DNA of 35,162 nt from Nocardia tenerifensis NBRC 101015. Its GTDB lineage: Bacteria; Actinomycetota; Actinomycetes; Mycobacteriales; Mycobacteriaceae. Position 1 is the first letter of the stretch, and every line of letters begins with the position of its first letter. Under the pieces are notes generated by a model that did not search any database, was not told the origin of the DNA, and was given only the letters and a program-made list of their open reading frames with translations. This document shows positions 1 through 8,215 of the stretch, in pieces. The stretch lies in the NCBI RefSeq assembly GCF_000308715.1, contig NZ_BAGH01000393.1, positions 1 to 35,162 of the forward strand. The letters run 5' to 3'. Made by a program: the position numbers and the translations under genes.

Positions 1-1397
1 AATCCGTGCGTGGCGAAGAACGCGGTGTCGGTGTCGCCCGCGAGGAACGCGGGGTGCCGCAGCACCCGCACGAGCAGGTCGCGGTTGGTCACCAGGCCGT
101 GGATCCGCGCCCGGTGCAGCGCGTTGGCGAGCAAACGCGCTGCCTCGCCGCGGGTTTCGGCGTAGGAGATGACCTTGGCCAGCATCGGGTCGTAGTGCAC
201 GCCGACGACCGAGCCGTCCACCACGCCGGTGTCCAGCCGCACGCCGGGTCGATCCAGCAGGTCGAACTCCGTCAGCACCGCGGGGATGTCGATGCGGTGG
301 ACGGTGCCGCTCTGCGGCTGCCAGTCGTGCGCCGGATCCTCGGCGTAGAGCCGGACCTCGATCGAGTGTCCGCGCATCGCAGGAGGTTCCGCAGGCAGTC
401 GCGCACCCGCGGCGATCTCCAGTTGCAGGCGAACGAGATCCAGGCCGGTGGTGCACTCGGTGACCGGATGCTCCACCTGGAGACGGGTATTCATCTCGAG
501 GAAGAAGAAGTCGCCGTTCTCGTCGGCGAGGAACTCCACCGTGCCCGCGCCGGTGTAGCCGATCGCGCCCGCGGCGAGCCGGGCGGCCTCGAACAGCCGC
601 TCGCGCATGCCCGGCACACCGGCCGCACGCTCGGCGTCGACGCGCTCGACCAGCGGCGAGGGCGCCTCCTCGATGACCTTCTGGTGCCTGCGCTGAATCG
701 AGCACTCCCGCTCGCCGACCGCCCAGATGGTGCCGTGGGTATCGGCCATGACCTGCACCTCGATATGGCGGCCGGTCTCCAGGTAGCGCTCGCAGAACAC
801 CGTCGGGTCGCCGAAGGCCGAGGCCGCCTCCCGCCGCGCCGCCTCGATCTGCGGCTCCAACTCGTCGAGGGCGCGCACCACGCGCATGCCGCGCCCGCCG
901 CCACCGGCGGACGCCTTGATCAGCACGGGCAGGTGCGCCTCGGTGACCTCGGCCGGGTCGAGCTCGGCGAGCACGGGGACGCCCGCGGCGTCCATCATCT
1001 TCTTCGAGGCGACCTTGGAGCCCATCTGCTCGATGGCCTCGACCGGCGGGCCGATCCAGATCAGCCCGGCGGCGAGCACCGCCTTGGCGAAATCGGCGTT
1101 CTCGGAGAGAAATCCGTAGCCGGGATGGATCGCGTCCGCGCCGGCGGACAACGCGGCCTCGACGATCAGCTCGCCGCGCAGGTAGGTCTCCGCGGGCGTG
1201 TTGCCCGGAAGCCGCACCGCCGCATCGGCTTCCGCGGCATGCGGGGCTGCGGCGTCCGCGTCGGAGTAGACCGCGACGGTGCCGATGCCCATGCGCCGGC
1301 AGGTGGCGAAGACGCGGCGGGCGATCTCGCCGCGATTGGCGACCAGAACAGTGGTGGCGGGCCCGGCCCCCACCGAATCGCTACTCCGTTTGCTCAT
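1..1397 (-). CDS. Acyl-CoA carboxylase alpha subunit (biotin carboxylase), 3' end outside window
   Basis: Biotin carboxylase subunit of an acyl-CoA carboxylase: it should carboxylate biotin with ATP and bicarbonate and pass the carboxyl group to the beta subunit encoded just upstream. About 465 residues are visible from the ATG at 1397. The N-terminal domain has VLVANRGEIARR near residue 18. The ATP-grasp domain has the glycine-rich loop KASAGGGGRGMR near 160 and the signature EMNTRLQVEHPVTE near 300. The C-terminal biotinyl (BCCP) domain expected in the approximately 650-residue family lies beyond position 1. The start is 8 bases after the beta-subunit stop, so the two are surely cotranscribed. 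The substrate (methylcrotonyl-, geranyl- or other acyl-CoA) is set by the beta subunit and cannot be read here. Confidence 0.93.
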   Translation of the reverse strand, partial: MSKRSSDSVGAGPATTVLVANRGEIARRVFATCRRMGIGTVAVYSDADAAAPHAAEADAAVRLPGNTPAETYLRGELIVEAALSAGADAIHPGYGFLSENADFAKAVLAAGLIWIGPPVEAIEQMGSKVASKKMMDAAGVPVLAELDPAEVTEAHLPVLIKASAGGGGRGMRVVRALDELEPQIEAARREAASAFGDPTVFCERYLETGRHIEVQVMADTHGTIWAVGERECSIQRRHQKVIEEAPSPLVERVDAERAAGVPGMRERLFEAARLAAGAIGYTGAGTVEFLADENGDFFFLEMNTRLQVEHPVTECTTGLDLVRLQLEIAAGARLPAEPPAMRGHSIEVRLYAEDPAHDWQPQSGTVHRIDIPAVLTEFDLLDRPGVRLDTGVVDGSVVGVHYDPMLAKVISYAETRGEAARLLANALHRARIHGLVTNRDLLVRVLRHPAFLAGDTDTAFFATHG

Positions 1398-1405
1398 GTC
1401 CGGCC

Positions 1406-3004
1406 TCACATTCGGAAGACGCCGAAGCCGTCGACGCCCTTGATCGGGGCATTGTGAATGGCCGACAAGGACATTCCCAATACGGTGCGGGTATCGCGCG
1501 GATCGATGACGCCGTCGTCGAACAGTCGCCCGGACATGAACATCGCCAGCGACTCGGCCTCGATCTGCGCCTCGATCATGGCGCGCATGCCCGCGTCGGC
1601 CTCCTCGTCGAACGGCATGCCCTTGGCCTCGGCCGCCGCGCGCCCGACGATGGAGATGACGCCTGCCAGCTGCGCGCCGCCCATGACGGCGGACTTCGCG
1701 CTGGGCCAGGCGTAGACGAAGCGCGGGTCGAAGGCGCGGCCGCACATGCCGTAGTGCCCGGCGCCGTAGGAGGCGCCCATCAGCACCGAGATGTGCGGCA
1801 CCTTCGAGTTGGACACCGCGTTGATCATCATCGCGCCGTGCTTGATGATGCCGCGCTGCTCGTACTCCTTGCCGACCATGTAGCCGGTGGTGTTGTGCAG
1901 GAACAGCAATGGCGTGTCGGTCTTGTTGGCGAGCTGGATGAACTGGGTCGCCTTCTGCGACTCCTCGGAGAACAGCACGCCGCGCGCGTTGGCCAGGATA
2001 CCGATCGGATACCCGTGCAGCTCGGCCCATCCGGTCACGAGGCTGCCGCCGTAGAGCGGCTTGAACTCGTCGAAGTCGGAGCCGTCGACGATGCGCGCGA
2101 TCACCTCGCGCGGATCGAACGGGATCTTCAGGTCGGTGGGGACGATGCCGAGCAGGTCCTCCGGGTCGTACAGCGGCTCGATCACCTCGGCGCGCGGCGC
2201 GGGGCCCTGCTTGCGCCAGTTGAGCCGGCGGACGATGGAACGGCCGATCCGGATCGCGTCCTGTTCGTCGACCGCGTAGTAGTCGGCCAGGCCGGAGACG
2301 CGCGCGTGCATGTCGGCGCCGCCGAGGGATTCGTCGTCGGACTCCTCACCGGTGGCCATCTTGACCAGCGGCGGGCCGCCGAGGAAGACCTTGGAGCGCT
2401 CCTTGATCATCACCACGTGGTCGGACATGCCGGGAATGTAGGCGCCGCCCGCGGTCGAGTTGCCGAAGACGAGCGCGATGGTCGGGATGCCCGCGGCCGA
2501 GGCCTGGGTGAGGTCGCGGAACATGCGCCCGCCGGGGACGAAGACCTCCTTCTGCGTCGGCAGGTCCGCGCCGCCGGACTCGACGAGCGAGATCACCGGC
2601 AGCCGGTTCTCCCGGACAATATCGTTGATACGCAACGTCTTTCGCAGCGTCCACGGGTTCGAGGTGCCGCCGCGCACGGTCGGGTCCGGCGCGACGATCA
2701 TGCACTCGACGCCCTCCACGATGCCGATGCCCGCGATGGTGCTCGCGCCGACGTGAAATTCGCTGCCCCACCCGGCGAGCGGGCACAACTCGAGGAACGG
2801 CGAGTCCTCGTCGATGAGCAGTTCGACGCGCTCGCGCGCGGTCAGCTTGCCGCGCTTGCGATGCCGGGCCAGCTTGTCCGGGCCGCCGCCGGCGATCGCC
2901 TTGGCGAACTCGCCCTCGACCTCGGCCAGCTTGGCCGTCATGGCCTCGGCCGCGGCGGCGTACTCCGGCGCGGCGGTGTCGAGGGCGCTGCGCAGTGTCG
3001 TCAT
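1406..3004 (-). CDS. Acyl-CoA carboxylase beta subunit (methylcrotonyl/geranyl-CoA carboxylase type)
   Basis: Carboxyltransferase beta subunit, 532 residues, which moves the carboxyl group from biotin to an acyl-CoA. Both crotonase-like halves are complete. The first oxyanion loop reads VFGNSTAGGAYIPGMSD near residue 178 and the second ASYGAGHYGMCGRAF near 408; this pair is typical of methylcrotonyl- and geranyl-CoA carboxylases. The ATG at 3004 overlaps the stop of the upstream dehydrogenase (ATGA), which fixes the start; the same frame stays open far upstream but only by chance. Next to an acyl-CoA dehydrogenase and an AtuA protein, the substrate is probably an alpha,beta-unsaturated branched acyl-CoA such as 3-methylcrotonyl- or geranyl-CoA. 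I cannot separate the two by eye. Confidence 0.93.
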   Translation of the reverse strand: MTTLRSALDTAAPEYAAAAEAMTAKLAEVEGEFAKAIAGGGPDKLARHRKRGKLTARERVELLIDEDSPFLELCPLAGWGSEFHVGASTIAGIGIVEGVECMIVAPDPTVRGGTSNPWTLRKTLRINDIVRENRLPVISLVESGGADLPTQKEVFVPGGRMFRDLTQASAAGIPTIALVFGNSTAGGAYIPGMSDHVVMIKERSKVFLGGPPLVKMATGEESDDESLGGADMHARVSGLADYYAVDEQDAIRIGRSIVRRLNWRKQGPAPRAEVIEPLYDPEDLLGIVPTDLKIPFDPREVIARIVDGSDFDEFKPLYGGSLVTGWAELHGYPIGILANARGVLFSEESQKATQFIQLANKTDTPLLFLHNTTGYMVGKEYEQRGIIKHGAMMINAVSNSKVPHISVLMGASYGAGHYGMCGRAFDPRFVYAWPSAKSAVMGGAQLAGVISIVGRAAAEAKGMPFDEEADAGMRAMIEAQIEAESLAMFMSGRLFDDGVIDPRDTRTVLGMSLSAIHNAPIKGVDGFGVFRM

Positions 3005-4206
3005 GACTGGTACCCCAATCGTTTGGCGGCGAGGCCGGTGAGGATCTCGGTGGTGCCCCCGCCGATGCCGAGGATGCGCATGTCGCGGTACTGGCGCTCG
3101 ACCTCGGACTCGCGCATGTAGCCCAGGCCGCCGAACAGCTGGACGGCCTGGTTGGCCACCCACTCGCCCGCCTCGACGGCGGTGTTCTTGGCGAAGCACA
3201 CCTCCGCGATCAGGTCGGTCTCGCCGTTCGCGCTGCGCTGCGCCACATCTCGGGTGTAGACGCGGGCGACGTCGATGCGCCGCGCCATCTCGGTGACCGT
3301 GTTCTGCACGGCCTGCCTGCTGATCAAGGGGCGGCCGAACGTCTCTCGACTGCGGACCCACTCCAGGGTGAGGTCGAGGCAGCGCTGCGCGCTCGAGTAC
3401 GCCTGCACCGCGAGGCCGACACGCTCGCTGACGAACGCGCCCGCGATCTGATAAAAGCCCGAATTCTCCTGGCCCACCAGGTTTTCCACGGGCACCCGCA
3501 CGTCCACGTAGGAGAGCTCGGCCGTGTCGGAGGCGCGCCAGCCCATCTTGTCCAGCTTGCGGCTGACGGTGAAGCCGGGCGTGCCCTTCTCCACCACCAG
3601 CAGCGAGATCCCGCCGGAGCCGGAGCCGCCCGTGCGCACCGCGGTGACCACGTAGTCGGCGCGGCAGGCGGAGGTGATGAAGGTCTTGGCGCCGTTGACG
3701 ATGTAGTGGTCGCCGTCGCGGCGCGCGGTGGTGGTGAGGTGGCCGACGTCGGATCCGCCGCCGGGCTCGGTGATGGCGAGCGAGCCGATCTTCTCCCCCG
3801 CCAGCGTCGGGCGCACCCAGCGCTCGATGTGGTCGGCGTTGCCCGCGGCGATCATGTGCGGCACCGCGATGCCGCAGGTGAACAGCGACGCGAACAGTCC
3901 GCCGGAGGCTCCCGCCTGGTGCAGCTCCTCGCAGACGATCATCGCGTCGATGCCGTCGCCGCCGGAACCGCCTACAGACTCCGGGAATTGGATGCCGAGC
4001 AGGCCGAGCGCGCCCGCCTTCTTGTGCAGCTCGCGCGGGATCTCGCCCTCGCGCTCCCACTCGTCCATGTAGGGCAGGACTTCCCGCTCGGCGAAACCCC
4101 GTACGGTCGCGCGCAATTCGCGACGTTCAGGGCTGTTCCAGGGACTCGGCCCACCCGTCGCCCGACCGCCGCCCCCGGTCGAATCGCTCCGCGATACTGA
4201 ACTCAT
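3001..4206 (-). CDS. Acyl-CoA dehydrogenase
   Basis: FAD-dependent acyl-CoA dehydrogenase, 401 residues, which introduces the 2,3 double bond that the downstream carboxylase needs. It has the family order: N-terminal helical domain (EREVLPYMDEWEREGEIP), middle beta domain with AITEPGGGSDV and the FITSACRADYVV flavin region, and C-terminal helices with AVQLFGGLGYMRESEVERQYRDMRI. The C-terminal motif is GIGGGTTEIL, with Gly where short-chain enzymes carry their catalytic Glu (YEGT). The base is therefore probably elsewhere, as in isovaleryl-CoA dehydrogenase. The ATG at 4206 overlaps the atuA stop (ATGA), so translation is coupled. Citronellyl-CoA (AtuD-like) or isovaleryl-CoA are the likeliest substrate types; this is inference from the neighbours. 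Confidence 0.92.
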   Translation of the reverse strand: MSSVSRSDSTGGGGRATGGPSPWNSPERRELRATVRGFAEREVLPYMDEWEREGEIPRELHKKAGALGLLGIQFPESVGGSGGDGIDAMIVCEELHQAGASGGLFASLFTCGIAVPHMIAAGNADHIERWVRPTLAGEKIGSLAITEPGGGSDVGHLTTTARRDGDHYIVNGAKTFITSACRADYVVTAVRTGGSGSGGISLLVVEKGTPGFTVSRKLDKMGWRASDTAELSYVDVRVPVENLVGQENSGFYQIAGAFVSERVGLAVQAYSSAQRCLDLTLEWVRSRETFGRPLISRQAVQNTVTEMARRIDVARVYTRDVAQRSANGETDLIAEVCFAKNTAVEAGEWVANQAVQLFGGLGYMRESEVERQYRDMRILGIGGGTTEILTGLAAKRLGYQS

Positions 4207-5915
4207 ACCAACTCCAATGGAATGTCGAGATGACGGGACCGCAGCCATTCGCCGAGTCCCTTGGCCTGCGGGTCGAACCGCGCCTGATAGGCGACGCCCT
4301 GGCCGAGTAGGCCTTCGATGATGAAGTTCACCGCCCGCAGGTTGGGCAGTACGTGTCTGGTGACGGTCAACGAAGCCGTCTCGGGCAGTAGCTCTTTGAC
4401 GCGCTCGACGGTGAGAGTGTGTGCCAGCCAACGCCATTGCTCCTCGGTGCGCACCCAGACCCCGATATTGGCGTTGCCGCCCTTGTCGCCGCTGCGCGCG
4501 AGGGCGACGGCGCCGAGCGGTGCGCGACGGGTTTCCTTGGCGGACAACGGTTCCGGCAGCACGGGCTCGACGACCTCGGCCAGCGCCAGCGTGTCCGCGG
4601 CGGGCTCGATGTCCACCCTCGAGCCGTCGGGCAGCACCGCGACGTGCGGCACCTCGGCGGCGTCGACGTAGCCCGGCGTGTACACACCGTAGGGAGATCC
4701 GTTGCCCGGCAACGTGGTGAAGCTGCAGCCGGGGTAGCTAGCGAGCGCCAGCTCGACGGCCACGCTGGAGAACGCGCGCCCGACCTTGTTCGGATCGGGG
4801 TCGCGCACCACGCAGCGCAGCAACGCGCTGGCCTGTTCCTCGGTGTCGGCGTCGGGCCGGTCGAGTCGCGCGAGGGTCCACTCCAGTTCGGCCGGCCTGG
4901 TTTCCAGCCACGACTCCAGTTGCCGTTGCGCCAGAGCGGCTTTCGCCTCGATATCGAGGCCGGTGAGGATGAACTCCATCTCGTTGCGGAAGCCGCCGAG
5001 CGTGTTCAGCGACACCTTGAGCCGCGGCGGCGGCGCCTCGCCGACCACGCCGCTGATCAGCACCCGATCCGGGCCGTCGGCGCTGAGCGCGATGGAGTCG
5101 AGCCGCGAGGTCACGTCGGGTCCCGCGTAACGCGCGCCCTGGATCTCGTACATGAGCTGCGCCTCGACGGTGTCGACCGTGACCGCGCCGCCGGTGCCCG
5201 CGTGCTTGGTGATGACACTGCTTCCGTCCCTGCGGATCTCGGCGATCGGGAAGCCGGGCCTGCCGAGGTCGGGCAGCTCGGTGAAGAAGGCGTAGTTGCC
5301 GCCGGTGGCCTGGGTGCTGCACTCGATGACGTGCCCCGCCACCACCGCGCCCGCGAGCGCGTCGTAATCCGTTCGGCCCCAACCGAAGTGGGCGGCGGCC
5401 GGGCCGACGATCACCGAGGCGTCGGTGACCCGGCCGGTGACGACGATGTCGGCGCCCGCGTTCAGGCACTCGACGATGCCCCACGCGCCGAGGTAGGCGT
5501 TGGCGGTGAGCGGCGCGCCGAGGCCGAGTTCGCCGGCGCGCGCGACCAGGTCGTCGCCCTCGACGTGCGCGATCTTGGCATCCAGGCCGAGATCGGCGGC
5601 CACCTTGCGCAGGCGTTGCGCCAGCCCGGAGGGGTTGAGGCCGCCCGCGTTCGCGACGATCTGCACGTTGCGCTCCAGCGCGAGCCCGAGGCAGTCCTCG
5701 ATCTGCTTCACGAAGGTCTTGGCGTAGCCGAGGCTCGGATCCTTCATCCGGTCGCGGCCGAGGATCAGCATGGTGAGTTCGGCGAGGTAGTCGCCGGTGA
5801 GCACGTCGAGCTGCCCGCCCTCGAGCATCTCGCGCATGGCGCTCAGTCGATCACCGTAGAAGCCGGAACAGTTGCCGATCCGGAGCACGTCCGGGTTGGC
5901 GGCCAGCACACTCAT
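4203..5915 (-). CDS. AtuA family protein (DUF1446 plus C-terminal AtuA-like domain)
   Basis: 570 residues, first gene of the carboxylase operon. The N-terminal DUF1446 domain begins RIGNCSGFYGDRLSAM and includes YLAELTMLILGRDRMKDPS and VTGRVTDASVIVGPAAAHFGW. The C-terminal domain contains ALARSGDKGGNANIGVWVR near residue 460, the hallmark of AtuA C-termini. AtuA is required for acyclic terpene (citronellol/geraniol) use in Pseudomonas, but its biochemical activity is not established. The ATG at 5915 has a perfect Shine-Dalgarno, AGGAGG on the minus strand at 5932-5927, 11 bases upstream. The stop overlaps the next gene. No regulator gene lies beside it; a palindrome at 6023-6038 is the only regulatory clue. 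Confidence 0.9.
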   Translation of the reverse strand: MSVLAANPDVLRIGNCSGFYGDRLSAMREMLEGGQLDVLTGDYLAELTMLILGRDRMKDPSLGYAKTFVKQIEDCLGLALERNVQIVANAGGLNPSGLAQRLRKVAADLGLDAKIAHVEGDDLVARAGELGLGAPLTANAYLGAWGIVECLNAGADIVVTGRVTDASVIVGPAAAHFGWGRTDYDALAGAVVAGHVIECSTQATGGNYAFFTELPDLGRPGFPIAEIRRDGSSVITKHAGTGGAVTVDTVEAQLMYEIQGARYAGPDVTSRLDSIALSADGPDRVLISGVVGEAPPPRLKVSLNTLGGFRNEMEFILTGLDIEAKAALAQRQLESWLETRPAELEWTLARLDRPDADTEEQASALLRCVVRDPDPNKVGRAFSSVAVELALASYPGCSFTTLPGNGSPYGVYTPGYVDAAEVPHVAVLPDGSRVDIEPAADTLALAEVVEPVLPEPLSAKETRRAPLGAVALARSGDKGGNANIGVWVRTEEQWRWLAHTLTVERVKELLPETASLTVTRHVLPNLRAVNFIIEGLLGQGVAYQARFDPQAKGLGEWLRSRHLDIPLELV

Positions 5916-6022
5916 CAGCGGGAATGCCTCCTGTAACGGCGGACCGACATGGCGCGGCCCGCGTGCCGCGCCCGTGCAGTCCGCGTTCCGGAGACCAGCA
6001 TCACATCACCCCCAGAAAAAAG

Positions 6023-6038
6023 CAAGCGCGCGTGCTTG
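6023..6038. promoter_or_regulatory. Candidate operator upstream of the atuA operon
   Basis: Imperfect palindrome CAAGCGCG/CGTGCTTG (7 of 8 pairs) in an AT-richer pocket about 108 bases before the atuA start. CAAG...CTTG palindromes are typical sites of TetR-type regulators of acyl-CoA catabolism in actinobacteria (the KstR2 site is one). This is a candidate only. The rest of 5916-6105 shows nothing else apart from the atuA Shine-Dalgarno. Confidence 0.4.
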
Positions 6039-6105
6039 TTAATTGCCAGTGAGTCAGATCACCCTAGGTGGCGCGAATGTCAGGGCCCGGAATGGGCGGG
6101 GCAGA

Positions 6106-6276
6106 ATGGGGCCGGTGTCTACCGACGTGACTGTGATCGTCTTGTTCGCGCTCGCCGGATTTCTGCTCGGCGGCGTCTATTCGACGTGGAAGACCTCGCG
6201 CAAAGTGTCGATCGTGCTCGCGGTTCTCGCCGCGCTCGCCGTCGCGGGCGGCATCGCCTGGTGGGTGGGCTCCTGA
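6106..6276 (+). CDS. Small two-helix membrane protein, unknown function
   Basis: A 56-residue protein I do not recognise by name. It consists of two hydrophobic helices: VTVIVLFALAGFLLGGVYS, then after a short basic turn (TWKTSRK) VSIVLAVLAALAVAGGIAWW. Both ends are short, so it is almost entirely membrane-embedded. The ATG at 6106 is preceded by a G-rich stretch that could act as ribosome-binding site; a GTG at 6115 in the same frame is equally possible. Its stop is one base from the convergent end of the cyclase gene. Codon use fits the neighbours, so I believe it is real, but no role can be inferred. Confidence 0.6.
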   Translation: MGPVSTDVTVIVLFALAGFLLGGVYSTWKTSRKVSIVLAVLAALAVAGGIAWWVGS

Positions 6277-6277
6277 C

Positions 6278-7255
6278 TCAGAGCTCGGTGAGCCGGAAGA
6301 TGCGCAGGTCCTCGGGGACGCCGCTCAGCGGGGCGGCGAAGAAGCTGCGGCGGTAAGGCTTCACCACGTGGCCGAGTTCGGCCAGCGTCTCCGGCGGCAG
6401 CGAGCGCAGCGTGGACTCCGACAGCATGGTGTTGCCGTTGCCGCCGGCCTCCATCACCCTGGCCGCGATGGTGACGTCCACGCCGAGCCAGTCGCCGCCG
6501 ATCTCGCGCGGCGCGCCCGTGTGCAGGCCGATCCGCATCCTCGGTCGATAGTCGCGCACCTTCACCTCGGCCAGGTTGCGCTTGGCGTTGACGGCGGCGA
6601 GCACGGCCCGCTCGGCCGACGGGAACACGGCCATCACGCCGTCGCCCATCCGTTTGACCACCTGCCCGCCGCGCTCGGCGATCGGCGGCTCGATGGCCTT
6701 GGCCACCCGGCGCAGCAGCTCCAGGGTCGCCTCGTCGCCCGCCGACAGCGACCAGCTGGAGAAGGCCACCAGGTCGGTGAACATGACGGTCACTTCCGCG
6801 CTGCCCTTACCGCGGCCGACCCGCTCCAGCATGGCCTGCCAGACCTGAAGAGCCCCGAAGCCGATCTCCCGTGCGGCGCTCGGGGTATCGCCGACCAGCT
6901 TGTCCGCGGCGCGGGCCACCGCACGCGCGCCGCCGGGCCCGGTGACCGAGAGTGGGTCGCCGAAGGACGGATCGCCGGGCAGCTGTTCGCGCGCCTTGCG
7001 CAGCACGCCGATGAGGTCGGTCCGATTGTTGGCCGCGTTCATCAACGCGGAGAGCTGCCCCTTGCGCAGTCCCGCGCCGGGGCGACGGATCGGACCGCTC
7101 CCGTCCGCGGGCACCAGCGGTATCGCGATCTCGGGCTCGCGGCCGGTCTCGTCCTCCGGCTCGGGGCCCGACGCGGCACCGCCGGAAGGTTTCTCGCTCA
7201 CGCCCAGAGGGTATCTCAGCCGACCTGTCGTCGGCGGGTCACCGATCGCGACCAC
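6278..7255 (-). CDS. Class III adenylate/guanylate cyclase domain protein
   Basis: 325 residues: a Pro/Glu/Gly-rich N-terminus, a helical region (about 65-150), then a class III cyclase homology domain (about 153-300). The metal-binding aspartates are present in VMFTDLVAFSSW near 157 and KRMGDGVMAVF near 200; the Lys just before MGDG fits the substrate-selecting Lys of adenylate cyclases. The transition-state Arg is present in VTIAARV near 262, but the usual Asn of the VNxAAR motif is Thr. Activity may be reduced or altered. No membrane helix is seen, so it should be cytosolic. The GTG at 7255 is chosen because GGGAGG lies 6 bases upstream; a GTG at 7201 would remove 18 residues. Confidence 0.85.
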   Translation of the reverse strand: MVAIGDPPTTGRLRYPLGVSEKPSGGAASGPEPEDETGREPEIAIPLVPADGSGPIRRPGAGLRKGQLSALMNAANNRTDLIGVLRKAREQLPGDPSFGDPLSVTGPGGARAVARAADKLVGDTPSAAREIGFGALQVWQAMLERVGRGKGSAEVTVMFTDLVAFSSWSLSAGDEATLELLRRVAKAIEPPIAERGGQVVKRMGDGVMAVFPSAERAVLAAVNAKRNLAEVKVRDYRPRMRIGLHTGAPREIGGDWLGVDVTIAARVMEAGGNGNTMLSESTLRSLPPETLAELGHVVKPYRRSFFAAPLSGVPEDLRIFRLTEL

Positions 7256-7303
7256 CCGCTACCTCCCGATCGGGTTGAGCGGCACGGTATCCGGGCCGGA
7301 ACG

Positions 7304-7341
7304 CCATCGGCCCGGCGTGACGAATCACGCCGGGCCGATGG
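7304..7341 (-). terminator. Strong hairpin terminator of the ABC transporter operon
   Basis: A perfect 17-bp GC-rich stem (7304-7320 with 7325-7341) closes a CGAA tetraloop. It lies 113 bases past the permease stop and just before the cyclase start on the same strand. There is no U-tract, as is common for actinobacterial terminators, so either strand could be served. Confidence 0.75.
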
Positions 7342-7413
7342 TCACACCGTCCGCCGGGCAGTGACGGAACGGTGCAGGGGCGCGCGGACCTCCCGACAAG
7401 GTCGGCGCCCCGG

Positions 7414-7443
7414 ACCCGAGTGGCGAGGGAAAGCGACTCGGGT
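7414..7443 (-). terminator. Second hairpin just after the permease stop
   Basis: Inverted repeat ACCCGAGT/ACTCGGGT with a 14-base loop, 10 bases past the permease stop. It is weaker than the stem at 7304-7341. It may be a processing or 3'-end-protecting hairpin rather than the main terminator. Confidence 0.45.
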
Positions 7444-7453
7444 GGTTCGAGTG

Positions 7454-8215
7454 CTACGCGTCGCGCTGGTTGATCATGATCAGCGCGGCGCCGTAGACGA
7501 TCGCGGTGAAGGCGACGAAGTAGAGCAGGCTGCCCCACGGACCCCAGTGCCAGTTGGCGCCGGACTCCGAGACGGCGAGGAAGTGGCTCGCGTTCTGGAA
7601 GGGCAGGAACGGCGCGACATTGCGGCCGAAGCTGCCGAACGCGCCCAGCAGGGGCTCGATCAGCAAGGACCACAGCACGATCAGCGAGATCGCGGCCGCG
7701 GACTGCCGCACGAGCACGCCGACGCCGATGGCGACCACGATCATCAGGAAGGCGTAGATCGGGATGCCGTAGACGGCCCGCCACTGCCCGTCCAGGGTCA
7801 GGTTCGCGGTGGGCGCCGACCCGCCGATGGCCTTGGCCACGCCGATGGCGAGGAAGGCCAGGATGATGGTGAGCACGGCGCTGAAGACGCCGACGAGGGC
7901 CGTTTTGGTCAGCAGTACCTTGGTGCGGTTGGGCACAGCCTGGAATGTGGTTCGGATGACCCCGAAACGGTATTCGCTGGTGACCGTCAACGCGGCCATG
8001 ATCATCAGCACCATCACGCCGAAGCCGACGACGCCCGCGGTCGCGGTGCTCACATCCAGCGTCGGGGCGCCGTCCGCGGGGTTGTCCCCCGCCGACTTGG
8101 TGACTATCGCGAACAGCGCGGCCAGCCCGAGGGCGAGCGCGACGACGATGGCCGTGCACCACCAGGGCGACCGAGTCGAGGTGAGCTTGATTCGTTCTGC
8201 TGCCAGCACGCCCAT
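7454..8215 (-). CDS. ABC-2 type transporter permease
   Basis: 253 residues with about six membrane helices. The N-terminus (LAAERIKLTSTRSPWW) is the usual cytoplasmic start of actinobacterial ABC-2 permeases. Helices can be seen at AIVVALALGLAALFAIV, VVGFGVMVLMIMAALTV, the segment after TKTALV, YAFLMIVVAIGVGVLV, ISLIVLWSLLIEPLLGAF and LLYFVAFTAIVYGAALIMI. TSEYRFGVIRTTFQAVPNR, between helices 2 and 3, is the common coupling region. The ATG shares one base with the ATPase stop (TGATG), so the two are translationally coupled. The substrate is unknown; lipids, peptides or drugs are all possible. Confidence 0.88.
   Translation of the reverse strand: MGVLAAERIKLTSTRSPWWCTAIVVALALGLAALFAIVTKSAGDNPADGAPTLDVSTATAGVVGFGVMVLMIMAALTVTSEYRFGVIRTTFQAVPNRTKVLLTKTALVGVFSAVLTIILAFLAIGVAKAIGGSAPTANLTLDGQWRAVYGIPIYAFLMIVVAIGVGVLVRQSAAAISLIVLWSLLIEPLLGAFGSFGRNVAPFLPFQNASHFLAVSESGANWHWGPWGSLLYFVAFTAIVYGAALIMINQRDA

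Noticed and set aside
6..1457. Long plus-strand open frames opposite the carboxylase, AtuA and pta genes
   Set aside because: They are His/Arg/Asp-rich mirror frames typical of high-GC genes and show no family motifs; the minus-strand proteins are unmistakable.
1406..4060. An 884-residue dehydrogenase-carboxylase fusion on the minus strand
   Set aside because: The upstream half is a shifted frame of the acyl-CoA dehydrogenase with Arg/Ala-rich nonsense. The real carboxylase start is the ATG at 3004 overlapping the dehydrogenase stop.
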